Shown here piece after piece: positions 1 to 12,559 of a stretch of DNA of 64,000 nucleotides (the first letter of the stretch is position 1; each line of letters opens with the position of its first letter). This stretch comes from Euonymus europaeus (Eukaryota > Streptophyta > Magnoliopsida > Celastrales > Celastraceae), in NCBI GenBank assembly GCA_963580455.1, contig OY756962.1:14092001-14156000 (forward strand). Direction: 5' to 3'. Made by a program: the position numbers and the translations under genes. The notes below the pieces were generated by a model. That model saw only the letters and a program-made list of their open reading frames with translations, ran no database searches and was not told the DNA's origin.

Positions 1-3000
1 TTTATTGTTCTTCTATGTCAAATTTTACGAGTATAAGCCTCCTAGATTATTTCGATGCTAAAACACCATCTTTCTATGACAAATGGACAAAACCGTTAAA
101 AGCTCCTACATAGAGAGAATTGAGCAACTTCGGACCAACAAAGTTGCTCGGGATACACTTTTTATTGTTCTTCTATTTCAAATTTTATGAGTATAAGCTT
201 CCTAGATTATTTCGATGCCAAAAAATGAACTCTTTACGACAAATGGGCAAAACCGTTAAAAGCTCCTCCATAGAGAGAGTTGAGCAATTTCGGACCAACA
301 AAGTTGCTCGGGATACACTTTTTATTGTTCTTCTATGAGAAATTTTACGAGTATAAGCTTCCAAGATTATTTCGATGCCCAAATACCAACTTTTTATCAC
401 AAATGGACAAAACCGTTAAAAGCCCTTCCATAGAGAGAGTTGAGCAACTTCGGACCAACAAAGTTGCTCGGGATACACTTTTTATCGTTCTTCTATGTCA
501 AATTTTACGAGTATAAGCTTCCTAGATTATTTCGATGCTAAAACACCATCTTTCCATGCAAATGGACAAAACCGTTAAAAGCTCCTCCATAGAGAGAGTT
601 GAGCAAATTCGGACCAACAAAGTTGCTCGGGATACACTTTTTATTATTCTTCTATGTCAAATTTTACGAGTATAAGCTTCCAAGATTATTTCGATGCCCA
701 AATACCAACTTTTTATCACAAATGGACAAAACCGTTAAAAGCCCTTCCATAGAGAGAGTTGAGTAACTTCGGACCAACAAAGTTGCTCGGGATAAACTTT
801 TTATTGTTCTTTTATGTCAAATTTTACGAGTATAAGTTTCCTAGATTATTTCGATGCTAAAACACCATCTTTCTATGACAAATGGACAAAACCGTTAAAA
901 GCTCCTCCATAGAGAGAGTTGAGCAAGTTCGGACAATCAAAGTTGCTCTGTGTACACTTTTTATTGTCCTTCTATGTCAAATTTTACGAGTTTAAGCTTC
1001 CAAGATTATTTCGATGCCAAAACACCAACATTTTATCACAAATGGACAAAACCGTTAAAAGCTCCTACATAGAGAGAGTTGAGCAACTTCGGACCAACAA
1101 AGTTGCTCGGGATACACTTTTTATTGTTCTTCTATGTCAAATTTTACGAGTATAAGCCTCCTAGATTATTTCGATGCTAAAACACCATCTTTCTATGACA
1201 AATGGACAAAACCGTTAAAAGCTCCTACATAGAGAGAGTTGAGCAACTTCGGACCAACAAAGTTGCTCGGGATACACTTTTTATTGTTCTTCTATGTCAA
1301 ATTTTACGAGTATAAGCCTCCTAGATTATTTCGATGCTAAAACACCATCTTTCCATGACAAATGGACAAAACCGTTAAAAGCTCCTACATAGAGAGAGTT
1401 GAGCAACTTCGGACCAACAAAGTTGCTCGGGATACACTTTTAATTGTTCTTCTATTTCAAATTTTACGAGTATAAGCTTCTTAGATTATTTCGATGCTAA
1501 AACACCATCTTTCCATGACAAATGGACAAAACCGTTAAAAGCTCCTCCATAGAGAGAGTTGAGCAACTTCGAACCATCAAAGTTGCTCGATGTACACTTT
1601 TTATTGTTCTTCTATGTCAAATTTTACGAGTATAAGCTTCCTAGATTATTTCGATGCTAAAACACCATCTTTCCATGACAAATGGACAAAACCGTTAAAA
1701 GCTCCTCCATAGAGAGAGTTGAGCAACTTCAAACTATCAAAGTTGCTCGATGTACACTTTTTATTGTTCTTCTATGTCAAATTTTACGAGTATAAGCTTC
1801 CTAGATTATTTCGATGCTAAAACACCATCTTTCCATGACAAATGGACAAAACCGTTAAAAGCTCCTCCATAGAGAGAGTTGAGCAACTTCGAACCATCAA
1901 ACTTGCTCGATGTACACTTTTTATTGTTCTTCTATGTCAAATTTTTCGAGTATAAGCTTCCTAGATTATTTCGATGCTAAAACACCATCTTTCCATGACA
2001 AATGGACAAAACCGTTAAAAGCTTCTCCATAGAGAGAGTTGAGCAACTTCAAACCATCAAAGTTGCTCGATGTACACTTTTTATTGTTCTTCTATGTCAA
2101 ATTTTAAGAGTATAAGCTTCCTAGATTATTTCGATGCCAAAACACCATCTTTCTATGACAAATGGACAAAACCGTTAAAAGCCCCTCCATAGAGAGAGTT
2201 GAGCAACTTCGGACCATCAACGTTTCTCGGTGTACACTTTTTATTGTTCTTCTATGTCAAATTTTACGCGTATAAGCTTCCATGATTATTTCGATTCCAA
2301 ATCACCAACTTTCTATGAGAAATGGACAAAACCGTAAAAAGCTGCTCCATAGAGAGAGTTGAGCAACTTCGAACCGTCAAAGTTGCTCGGTGTGCACTTT
2401 TTATTGTTCTTCTATGAGAAATTTTATGAGTATAAGCTTCCTAGATTATTTCGATTCCAAAAAATGAACTATTTACGACAAATGGACAAAACCGTTAAAA
2501 GCTCCTCCATAGAGAGAGTTGAGCAACTTCGGACCAGCAAAGTTGCTCGGGATACACTTTTTATTGTTCTTCTATGTCAAATTTTACGAGTATAGGCTTC
2601 CAAGATTATTTCGATGCCCAAATATCAACTTTTTATCACAAATGGACAAAACCGTTAAAAGCCCTTCCATAGAGAGAGTTGAGTAACTTCGGACCAACAA
2701 AGTTGCTCGTGATAAACTTTTTATTGTTCTTTTATGTCAAATTTTTCGAGTATAAGCTTCCTAGATTATTTCGATGCTAAAACACCATCTTTCTTTGACA
2801 AATGGACAAAATCGTTAAAAGCTCCTCCATAGAGAGAGTTGAGCAAGTTCGGACCATCAAAGTTGCTCGGTGTACACTTTTTATTGTTTTTCTATGTCAA
2901 ATTTTACGAGTTTAAGCTTCCAAGATTATTTCGAAGCCAAAACACCAACTTTTTATCACAAATGGACAAAACCGTTAAAAGCCCTTCCATAGAGAGAGTT

Positions 3001-4559
3001 GAGTAACTTCGGACCAACAAAGTTGCTCGTGATAAACTTTTTATTGTTCTTTTATGTCAAATTTTACGAGTATAAGCTTCCTAGATTATTTCGATGCTAA
3101 AACACCATCTTTCTTTGACAAATGGACAAAACCGTTAAAAGCTCCTCCATAGAGACAGTTGAGCAAGTTCGGACCATCAAAGTTGCTCGGTGTACACTTT
3201 TTATTGTCTTTCTATGTCAAATTTTACGAGTTTAAGCTTCCAAGATTATTTCGAAGCCAAAACACCAACATTTTATCACAAATGGACAAAACCGTTAAAA
3301 GCTCCTACATAGAGAGAGTTGAGCAACTTCGGACCAACAAAGTTGCTCGGGATACACTTTTTATTGTTCTTCTATGTCAAATTTTACGAGTATAAGCCTC
3401 CTAGATTATTTCGATGCTAAAACACCATCTTTCCATGACAAATGGACAAAACCGTTAAAAGCTCCTACATAGAGAGAGTTGAGCAACTTCGGACCAACAA
3501 AGTTGCTTGGGATACACTTTTTATCGTTCTTCTATGTCAAATTTTACGAGTATAAGCTTCCTAGATTATTTCGATGCCAAAAAATGAACTTTTTACGACA
3601 AATGGGCAAAACCGTTAAATGCTCCTCCATAGAGAGAGTTGAGCAATTTCGGACCAACAAAGTTGCTCGGGATACACTTTTTATTGTTCTTCTATGAGAA
3701 ATTTTACGAGTATAAGCTTCCAAGATTATTTCGATGCCCAAATACCAACTTTTTATCACAAATGGACAAAACCGTTAAAAGCCCTTCCATAGAGAGAGTT
3801 AAGCAACTTCGGACCAACAAAGTTGCTTGGGATACACTTTTTATCGTTATTCTATGTCAAATTTTACGAGTATAAGCTTCCTAGATTATTTCGCTGCTAA
3901 AACACCATCTTTCCGTGCAAATGGACAAAACCGTTAAAAGCTCCTCCATAGAGAGAGTTGAGCAACTTCGGACCAACAAAGTTGCTCGGGATACACTTTT
4001 TATTGTTCTTCTATGTCAAATTTTACGAGTATAAGCCTCCTAGATTATTTCGATGCTAAAACACCATCTTTCTATGACAAATGTACAAAACCGTTAAAAG
4101 CTCCTACATAGAGAGAGTTGAGCAACTTCGGACCAACAAAGTTGCTCGGGATATACTTTTTATTGTTCTTCTATGTCAAATTTTACGAGTATAAGCCTCC
4201 TAGATTATTTCGATGCTAAAACACCATCTTTCCATGACAATGGACAAAACCGTTAAAAGCTCCTACATAGAGAGAGTTGAGCAACTTCGGACCAACAAAG
4301 TTGCTCGGGATACACTTTTAATTGTTCTTCTATTTCAAATTTTACGAGTATAAGCTTCTTAGATTATTTCGATGGTAAAACACCATCTTTCCATGACAAA
4401 TGGACAAAACCGTTAAAAGATCCTACATAGAGAGAGTTGAGCAACTTCAAACTATCAAAGTTGCTCGATGTACACTTTTTATTGTTCTACTATGTCAAAT
4501 TTTACGAGTATAAGCTTCCTAGATTATTTCGATGCTAAAACACCATCTTTCCATCAGAA
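1..4559 (+). repeat. Mosaic of partial higher-order repeat copies
   Basis: This stretch contains shuffled copies of the same monomer strings. Positions 1-600 match 3360-3958 (offset 3359), including a shared 1-bp deletion giving CATGCAAATGG near 558 and CGTGCAAATGG near 3914. Positions from about 1081 match from about 3960 (offset near 2879, then 2718 after one monomer is lost in the second copy). The pattern of matching blocks with changing multiples of 160 is what repeated unequal crossing-over leaves. No gene or foreign sequence lies here. Confidence 0.8.
2627..3266 (+). repeat. 320-bp (two-monomer) tandem doubling
   Basis: Two consecutive dimers, about 2627-2946 and 2947-3266, share the unusual features GAGTAACTTC, GATAAAC and TCGAAGCC at a 320-bp offset. 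The related block starting near 5077 has only one copy, since its offset to the first block drops from 2718 to 2398. The doubling is therefore specific to this place. Edges are approximate because neighbouring monomers are similar. Confidence 0.75.
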
Positions 4560-7500
4560 ATGGACAAAACCGTTAAAAGCTCCTTCATAGAGAGAGTTGA
4601 GCAACTTCGAACCATCAAACTTGCTCGATGTACACTTTTTATTGTTCTTCTATGTCAAATTTTTCGAGTATAAGCTTCCTAGATTATTTCGATGCTAAAA
4701 CACCATCTTTCCATGACAAATGGACAAAACCGTTAAAAGCTTCTCCATAGAGAGAGTTGAGCAACTTCAAACCATCAAAGTTGCTCGATGTACACTTTTT
4801 ATTGTTCTTCTATGTCAAATTTTACGAGTATAAGCTTCCTAGATTATTTCGATGCCAAAACACTATCTTTCTATGACAAATGGACAAAACCGTTAAAAGC
4901 CCCTCCATAGAGAGAGTTGAGCAACTTCGGACCATCAACGTTTCTCGGTGTACACTTTTTATTGTTCTTCTATGTCAAATTTTACGCGTATAAGCTTCCA
5001 TGATTATTTCGATTCAAAATCACCAACTTTCTATGAGAAATGGACAAAACCGTAAAAAGCTGCTCCATAGAGAGAATTGAGCAACTTCGAACCGTCAAAG
5101 TTGCTCGGTGTGCACTTTTTATTGTTCTTCTATGAGAAATTTTATGAGTATAAGCTTCCTAGATTATTTCGATTCCAAAAAATGAACTATTTACGACAAA
5201 TGGACAAAACCGTTAAAAGCTCCTCCATAGAGAGAGTTGAGCAACTTCGGACCAGCAAAGTTGCTCGGGATACACTTTTTATTGTTCTTCTATGTCAAAT
5301 TTTACGAGTATAAGCTTCCAAGATTATTTCGATGCCCAAATATCAACTTTTTATCACAAATGGACAAAACCGTTAAAAGCCCTTCCATAGAGAGAGTTGA
5401 GTAACTTCGGACCAACAAAGTTGCTCGGGATAAACTTTTTATTGTTCTTTTATGTCAAATTTTACGAGTATAAGCTTCCTAGATTATTTCGATGCTAAGA
5501 CACCATCTTTCTTTGACAAATGGACAAAACCGTTAAAAGCTCCTCCATAGAGAGAGTTGAGCAAGTTCGGACCATCAAAGTTGCTCGGTGTACACTTTTT
5601 ATTGTCTTTCTATGTCAAATTTTACGAGTTTAAGCTTCCAAGATTATTTCGAAGCCAAAACACCAACATTTTATCACAAATGGACAAAACCGTTAAAAGC
5701 TCCTACATAGAGAGAGTTGAACAACTTCGGACCAACAAAGATGCTCGGGATACACTTTTTATTGTTCTTCTATGTCAAATTTTACGAGTATAAGCCTCCT
5801 AGATTATTTCGATGCTAAAACACCATCTTTCTATGACAAATGGACAAAACCGTTAAAAGCTCCTACATAGAGAGAGTTGAGCAACTTCGGACCAACAAAG
5901 TTGCTCGGGATACACTTTTTATTGTTCTTCTATTTCAAATTTTACGAGTATAAGCTTCCTAGATTATTTCGATGCTAAAACACCATCTTTCCATGACAAA
6001 TGGACAAAACCGTTAAAAGCTCCTCCATAGAGAGAGTTGAGCAACTTCGAACCATCAAAGTTGCTCGATGTACACTTTTTATTGTTCTTCTATGTCAAAT
6101 TTTACGAGTATAAGCTTCCTAGATTATTTCGATGCTAAAACACCATCTTTCCATGACAAATGGACAAAACCGTTAAAAGCTCCTCCATAGAGAGAGTTGA
6201 GCAACTTCAAACCATCAAAGTTGCACGATGTACACTTTTTATTGTTCTTCTATGTCAAATTTTACGAGTATAAGCTTCCTAGATTATTTCGATGCTAAAA
6301 CACCATCTTTCCGTGATAAATGGAAAAAACCGTTAAAAGCTCCTCTATAGAGAGAGTTGAGCAACTTCGAACCATCAAAGTTGCTCGATATACACTTTTT
6401 ATTGTTCTTCTATGTCAAACTTTACGAGTATAAGCTTCCTAGATTATTTCGATGCTAAAACACCATCTTTCCATGACAAATAGACAAAACCGTTAAAAGC
6501 TCCTCCATAGAGAGAGTTGAGCAACTTCGAACCATCAAAGTAGCTCGATGTACACTTTTTATTGTTCTTCTATGTCAAATTTTACGAATATAAGTTCCTA
6601 GATTATTTCGATGCCAAAACACCATCTTTCTATGACAAATGGACAAAACCGTTAAAAGCCCTTCCATAGAGAGAGTTGAGCAACTTCGGACCATCAAAGT
6701 TTCTCGGTGTACACTTTTTATTGTTCTTCTATGTCAAATTTTACTCGAAGAAGCTTCAATGATTATTTCGATTCCAAATCACCAACTTTCTATGAGAAAT
6801 GGACAAAACCGTAAAAAGCTGCTCCATAGAGAGAGTTGAGCAACTTCGAACCGTCAAAGTTGCTCGGTGTGCACTTTTTATTGTTCTTCTATGAGAAATT
6901 TTATGAGTATAAGCTTCCTAGATTATTTCGATGCCAAAAAATGAACTTTTTACGACAAATGGACAAAACCGTTAAAAGCTCCTCCATAGAGAGAGTTGAG
7001 CAACTTCGGACCAACAAAGTTGCTCGGGATACACTTTTTATTGTTCTTCTATGTCAAATTTTACGAGTATAAGCTTCCAAGATTATTTCGATGCCCAAAT
7101 ACCAACTTTTTATCACAAATGGACAAAACCGTTAAAAGCCCTTCCATAGAGAGAGTTGAGTAACTTCGGACCAACAAAGTTGCTCGGGATAAACTTTTTA
7201 TTGTTCTTTTATGTCAAATTTTATGAGTATAAGCTTCCTAGATTATTTCGATGCGAAAACACCATCTTTCTATGACAAATGGACAAAACCGTTAAAAGCT
7301 CCTCCATAGAGAGAGTTGAGCAAGTTCGGACCATCAAAGTTGCTCGGTGTACACTTTTTATTGTTCTTCTATGTCAAATTTTACGAATTTAAGCTTCCAA
7401 GATTATTTCGATGCCAAAACACCAACATTTTATCACAAATGGTCAAAACCGTTAAAAGCTCCTACATAGAGAGAGTTGAGCAACTTCGGACCAACAAAGT

Positions 7501-8900
7501 TGCTCGGGATACACTTTTTATTGTTCTTCTATGTCAAATTTTAAGAGTATAAGCCTCCTAGATTATTTTGATGCTAAAACACCATCTTTCTATGACAAAT
7601 GGACAAAACCGTTAAAAGCCCTTCCATAGAGAGAGTTGAGCAACTTCGGACCAACAAAGTTGCTCGGGATACACTTTTTATTGTTCTTCTATGTCAAATT
7701 TTACGAGTATAAGCTTCCAAGATTATTTCGATGCCCAAATACCAACTTTTTGTCACAAATGGACAAAACCGTTAAAAGCCCTTCCATAGAGAGAGTTGAG
7801 CAACTTCGGACCAACAAAGTTGCTCGGGATACACTTTTTATTGTTCTTCTATGTCAAATTTTATGAGTATAAGCTTCCTACATTATTTCGATGCTAAAAC
7901 ACCATCTTTCCATGACAAATGGACAAAACCGTTAAAAGCTCCTCCATAGAGAGAGTTGAGCAACTTCGAACTATCAAAGTTGCTCGATGTACACTTTTTA
8001 TTGTTCTTCTATGTCAAATTTTACGAGTATAAGCTTCCTAGATTATTTCGATGCTAAAACACCATCTTTCCATGACAAATGGACAAAACCGTTAAAAGCT
8101 CCTCCTTAGAGAGAGTTGAGCAACTTCGAAACATCAAAGTTGCTCGATGTACACTTTTTATTGTTCTTCTATGTCAAATGTTACGAGTATAAGCTCCCTA
8201 GGTTATTTCGATGCCAAAACACCATCTTTCTATGACAAATGGATAAAACCATTAAAAGCCCCTCCATAAAGAGAGTTGAGCAACTTCGGACCATCAAAGT
8301 TTCTCGGTGTACACTTTTTATTTTTCTTCTATGTCAAATTTTACGCGTATAAGCTTCCAAGATTATTTCGATTCCAAATCACCAACTTTCTATGAGAAAT
8401 GGACAAAACCTTTAAAAGCTCCTCCATAGAGAGAGTTGGGCAAATTCGAACCGTCAAAGTTGCTCGGTGTGCACTTTTTATTATTCTTCTATGAGAAATT
8501 TTATGAGTATAAGCTTCCTAGATTATTTCGATGCCAAAAAATGAACTTTTTACGACAAATGGACAAAACCGTTAAAAGCTCCTCCATAGAGAGAGTTGAG
8601 CAACTTCGGACCAACAAAGTTGCTCAAGATACACTTTTTATTGTTCTTCTATGTCAAATTTTACGAGTATAAGCTTCCAAGATTATTTCGATGCCCAAAT
8701 ACCAACTTTTTATCACAAATGGACAAAACCGTTAAAAGCCCTTCCATAGAGAGAGTTGAACAAATTCGGACCAACAAAGTTGCTCGGGATACACTTTTTA
8801 TTGTTCTTCTATGTCAAATTTTACGAGTATAAGCTTCCTAGATTATTTCGATGCTGAAACACTATCTTTCCATGACAAATGGACAAAACCGTTAAAAGCT
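4560..8900 (+). repeat. Long higher-order block, copy 1
   Basis: This block is collinear with 12560-16580. Marker monomers line up at an offset of 7999 (5077 with 13076, 5557 with 13556), then 7679 after 320 bp (two monomers) present only here near 5.9-6.6 kb (6836 with 14515, 7316 with 14995, 8596 with 16275). Shared rare states include the right dyad arm AACTTGCTC near 4616 and 12617, a 1-bp deletion giving TATAAGTTCC near 6590 and 14272, and TTTACTCGAAGAAGC near 6743 and 14421. No gene is present. Confidence 0.85.
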
Positions 8901-11900
8901 CCTCCATAGAGAGAGTTGAGCAACTTCGAACCATCAAAGTTGCTCGATGTACACTTTTTATTGTTCTTCTATGTCAAATTTTACGAGTATAAGCTTCCTA
9001 GATTATTTCGATGCTGAAACACTATCTTTCCATGACAAATGGACAAAACCGTTAAAAGCTCCTCCATAGAGAGAGTTGAGCAACTTCGAACCATCAAAGT
9101 TGCTCGATGTACACTTTTTATTGTTCTTCTATGTCAAATTTTACGAGTATAAGCTTCCTAGATTATTTCGATACTAAAACACCATCTTTCCATGACAAAT
9201 GGACAAAACCGTTAAAAGCTCCTCCATAGAGAGAGTTGAGCAACTTCAAACTATCAAAGTTGCTCGATGTACACTTTTTATTGTTCTTCTATGTCAAATT
9301 TTACGAGTATAAGCTTCCTAGATTATTTCGATGCTGAAACACTATCTTTCCATGACAAATGGACAAAACCGTTAAAAGCTCCTCCATAGAGAGAGTTGAG
9401 CAACTTCGAACCATCAAAGTTGCTCGATGTACACTTTTTATTGTTCTTCTATGTAAAATTTTACGAGTATAAGCTTCCTAGATTATTTCGATGCTGAAAC
9501 ACTATCTTTCCATGACAAATGGACAAAACCGTTAAAAGCTCCTCCATAGAGAGAGTTGAGCAACTTCGAACCGTCAAAGTTGCTCGGTGTGCACTTTTTA
9601 TTGTTCTTCTATGAGAAATTTTATGAGTATAAGCTTCCTAGATTATTTCGATGCCAAAAAATGAACTTTTTACGACAAATGGACAAAACCGTTAAAAGCT
9701 CCTCCATAGAGAGAGTTGAGCAACTTCGGACCAACAAAGTTGCTCAAGATACACTTTTTATTGTTCTTCTATGTCAAATTTTACGAGTATAAGCTTCCTA
9801 GATTATTTCGATGCTGAAACACTATCTTTCCATGACAAATGGACAAAACCGTTAAAAGCTCCTCCATAGAGAGAGTTGAGCAACTTCGAACCATCAAAGT
9901 TGCTCGATGTACACTTTTTATTGTTCTTCTATGTCAAATTTTACGAGTATAAGCTTCCTAGATTATTTCGATGCTAAAACACCATCTTTCCATGACAAAT
10001 GGACAAAACCGTTAAAAGCTCCTCCATAGAGAGAGTTGAGCAACTTCAAACCATCAAAGTTGCTCGATGTACACTTTTTATTGTTCTTCTATGTCAAATT
10101 TTACGAGTATAAGCTTCCTAGATTATTTCGATACTAAAACACCATCTTTCCATGACAAATGGACAAAACCGTTAAAAGCTCCTCCATAGAGAGAGTTGAG
10201 CAACTTCAAACTATCAAAGTTGCTCGATGTACACTTTTTATTGTTCTTCTATGTCAAATTTTACGAGTATAAGCTTCCTAGATTATTTCGATGCTGAAAC
10301 ACTATCTTTCCATGACAAATGGACAAAACCGTTAAAAGCTCCTCCATAGAGAGAGTTGAGCAACTTCGAACCATCAAAGTTGCTCGATGTACACTTTTTA
10401 TTGTTCTTCTATGTAAAATTTTACGAGTATAAGCTTCCTAGATTATTTCGATGCTGAAACACTATCTTTCCATGACAAATGGACAAAACCGTTAAAAGCT
10501 CCTCCATAGAGAGAGTTGAGCAACTTCGAACCATCAAAGTTGCTCGATGTACACTTTTTATTGTTCTTCTATGTCAAATTTTACGAGTATAAGCTTCCTA
10601 GATTATTTCGATGCTAAAACACCATCTTTCCATGACAAATGGACAAAACCGTTAAAAGCTCCTCCATAGAGAGAGTTGAGCAACTTCGAACCATCAAAGT
10701 TGCTCGATGTACACTTTTTATTGTTCTTCTATGTCAAATTTTACGAGTATAAGCTTCCTAGATTATTTCGATACTAAAACACCATCTTTCCATGACAAAT
10801 GGACAAAACCGTTAAAAGCTCCTCCATAGAGAGAGTTGAGCAACTTCAAACTATCAAAGTTGCTCGATGTACACTTTTTATTGTTCTTCTATGTCAAATT
10901 TTACGAGTATAAGCTTCCTAGATTATTTCGATGCCAAAACACCATCTTTCCATGACAAATGGGCAAAACCGTTAAAAGCTCCTCCATAGAGAGAGTTGAG
11001 CAACTTCGAACTATCAAAGTTGCTCGATGTACACTTTTTATTGTTCTTCTATGTCAAATTTTACGAGTATAAGCTTCCTAGATTATTTCGATGCTAAAAC
11101 ACCATCTTTCCATGACAAATGGACAAAACCGTCAAAAGCTCCTCCTTAGAGAGAGTTGAGCAACTTCGAACCATCAAAGTTGCTCGATGTACACTTTTTA
11201 TTGTTCTTCTATGTCAAATGTTAAGAGTATAAGCTCCCTAGATTATTTCGATGCCAAAACACCATCTTTCTATGACAAATGGATAAAACCATTAAAAGCC
11301 CCTCCATAAAGAGAGTTGAGCAACTTCGGACCATCAAAGTTTCTCGGTGTACACTTTTTATTTTTCTTCAATGTCAAATTTTACGCGTATAAGCTTCCAA
11401 GATTATTTCGATTCCAAATCACCAACTTTCTATGAGAAATGGACAAAACCTTTAAAAGCTCCTCCATAGAGAGAGTTGAGCAAATTCGAACCGTCAAAGT
11501 TGCTCGGTGTGCACTTTTTATTGTTCTTCTATGAGAAATTTTATGAGTATAAGCTTCCTAGATTATTTCGATGCCAAAAAATGAACTTTTTACGACAAAT
11601 GGACAAAACCGTTAAAAGCTCCTCCATAGAGAGAGTTGAGCAACTTCGGACCAACAAAGTTGCTCAAGATACACTTTTTATTGTTCTTCTATGTCAAATT
11701 TTACGAGTATAAGCTTCCAAGATTATTTCGATGCCCAAATACCAACTTTTTATCACAAATGGACAAAACCGTTAAAAGCCCTTCCATAGAGAGAGTTGAG
11801 CAAATTCGGACCAACAAAGTTGCTCGGGATACACTTTTTATTGTTCTTCTATGTCAAATTTTACGAGTATAAGCTTCCTAGATTATTTCGATGCTAAAAC

Positions 11901-12559
11901 ACCATCTTTCCATGACAAATGGACAAAACCGTTAAAAGCTCCTCCATAGAGAGAGTTGAGCAACTTCGAACCATCAAAGTTGCTCGATGTACACTTTTTA
12001 TTGTTCTTCTATGTAAAATTTTACGAGTATAAGCTTCCTAGATTATTTCGATGCTGAAACACTATCTTTCCATGACAAATGGACAAAACCGTTAAAAGCT
12101 CCTCCATAGAGAGAGTTGAGCAACTTCGAACCATCAAAGTTGCTCGATGTACACTTTTTATTGTTCTTCTATATCAAATTTTACGAGTATAAGCCTCCTA
12201 GATTATTTCGATGCTAAAACACCATCTTTCCATGACAAATGGACAAAACCGTTAAAAGCTCCTCCATAGAGAGAGTTGAGCAACTTCGAACCATCAAAGT
12301 TGCTCGATGTACACTTTTTATTGTTCTTCTATGTAAAATTTTACGAGTATAAGCTTCCTAGATTATTTCGATGCTGAAACACTATCTTTCCATGACAAAT
12401 GGACAAAACCGTTAAAAGCTCCTCCATAGAGAGAGTTGAGCAACTTCGAACCATCAAAGTTGCTCGATGTACACTTTTTATTGTTCTTCTATGTCAAATT
12501 TTACGAGTATAAGCTTCCTAGATTATTTCGATGCTAAAACACCATCTTTCCATGAGAAA
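8840..12559 (+). repeat. Monomer-rich stretch with a locally expanded subfamily
   Basis: Many neighbouring monomers here carry GCTGAAACACTATC (near 8855, 9015, 9335, 9495, 9815, 10295 and 10455). They are interleaved with CGATACTAAAAC monomers at 9170, 10130 and 10770, spaced 960 and 640 bp. The block at about 8.1-8.87 kb recurs at about 11.14-11.91 kb (offset 3040, 19 monomers) and again near 15.8-16.5 kb. This looks like local amplification by unequal exchange between the two long block copies on either side. I see nothing else in it. Confidence 0.78.

Noticed and set aside
4371..4387. Second hairpin GATGGT/ACCATC in the monomer centre.
   Set aside because: It is perfect only in one variant monomer near 4371. 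The usual GATGCT or GATGCC form breaks it, so it is not a conserved feature.
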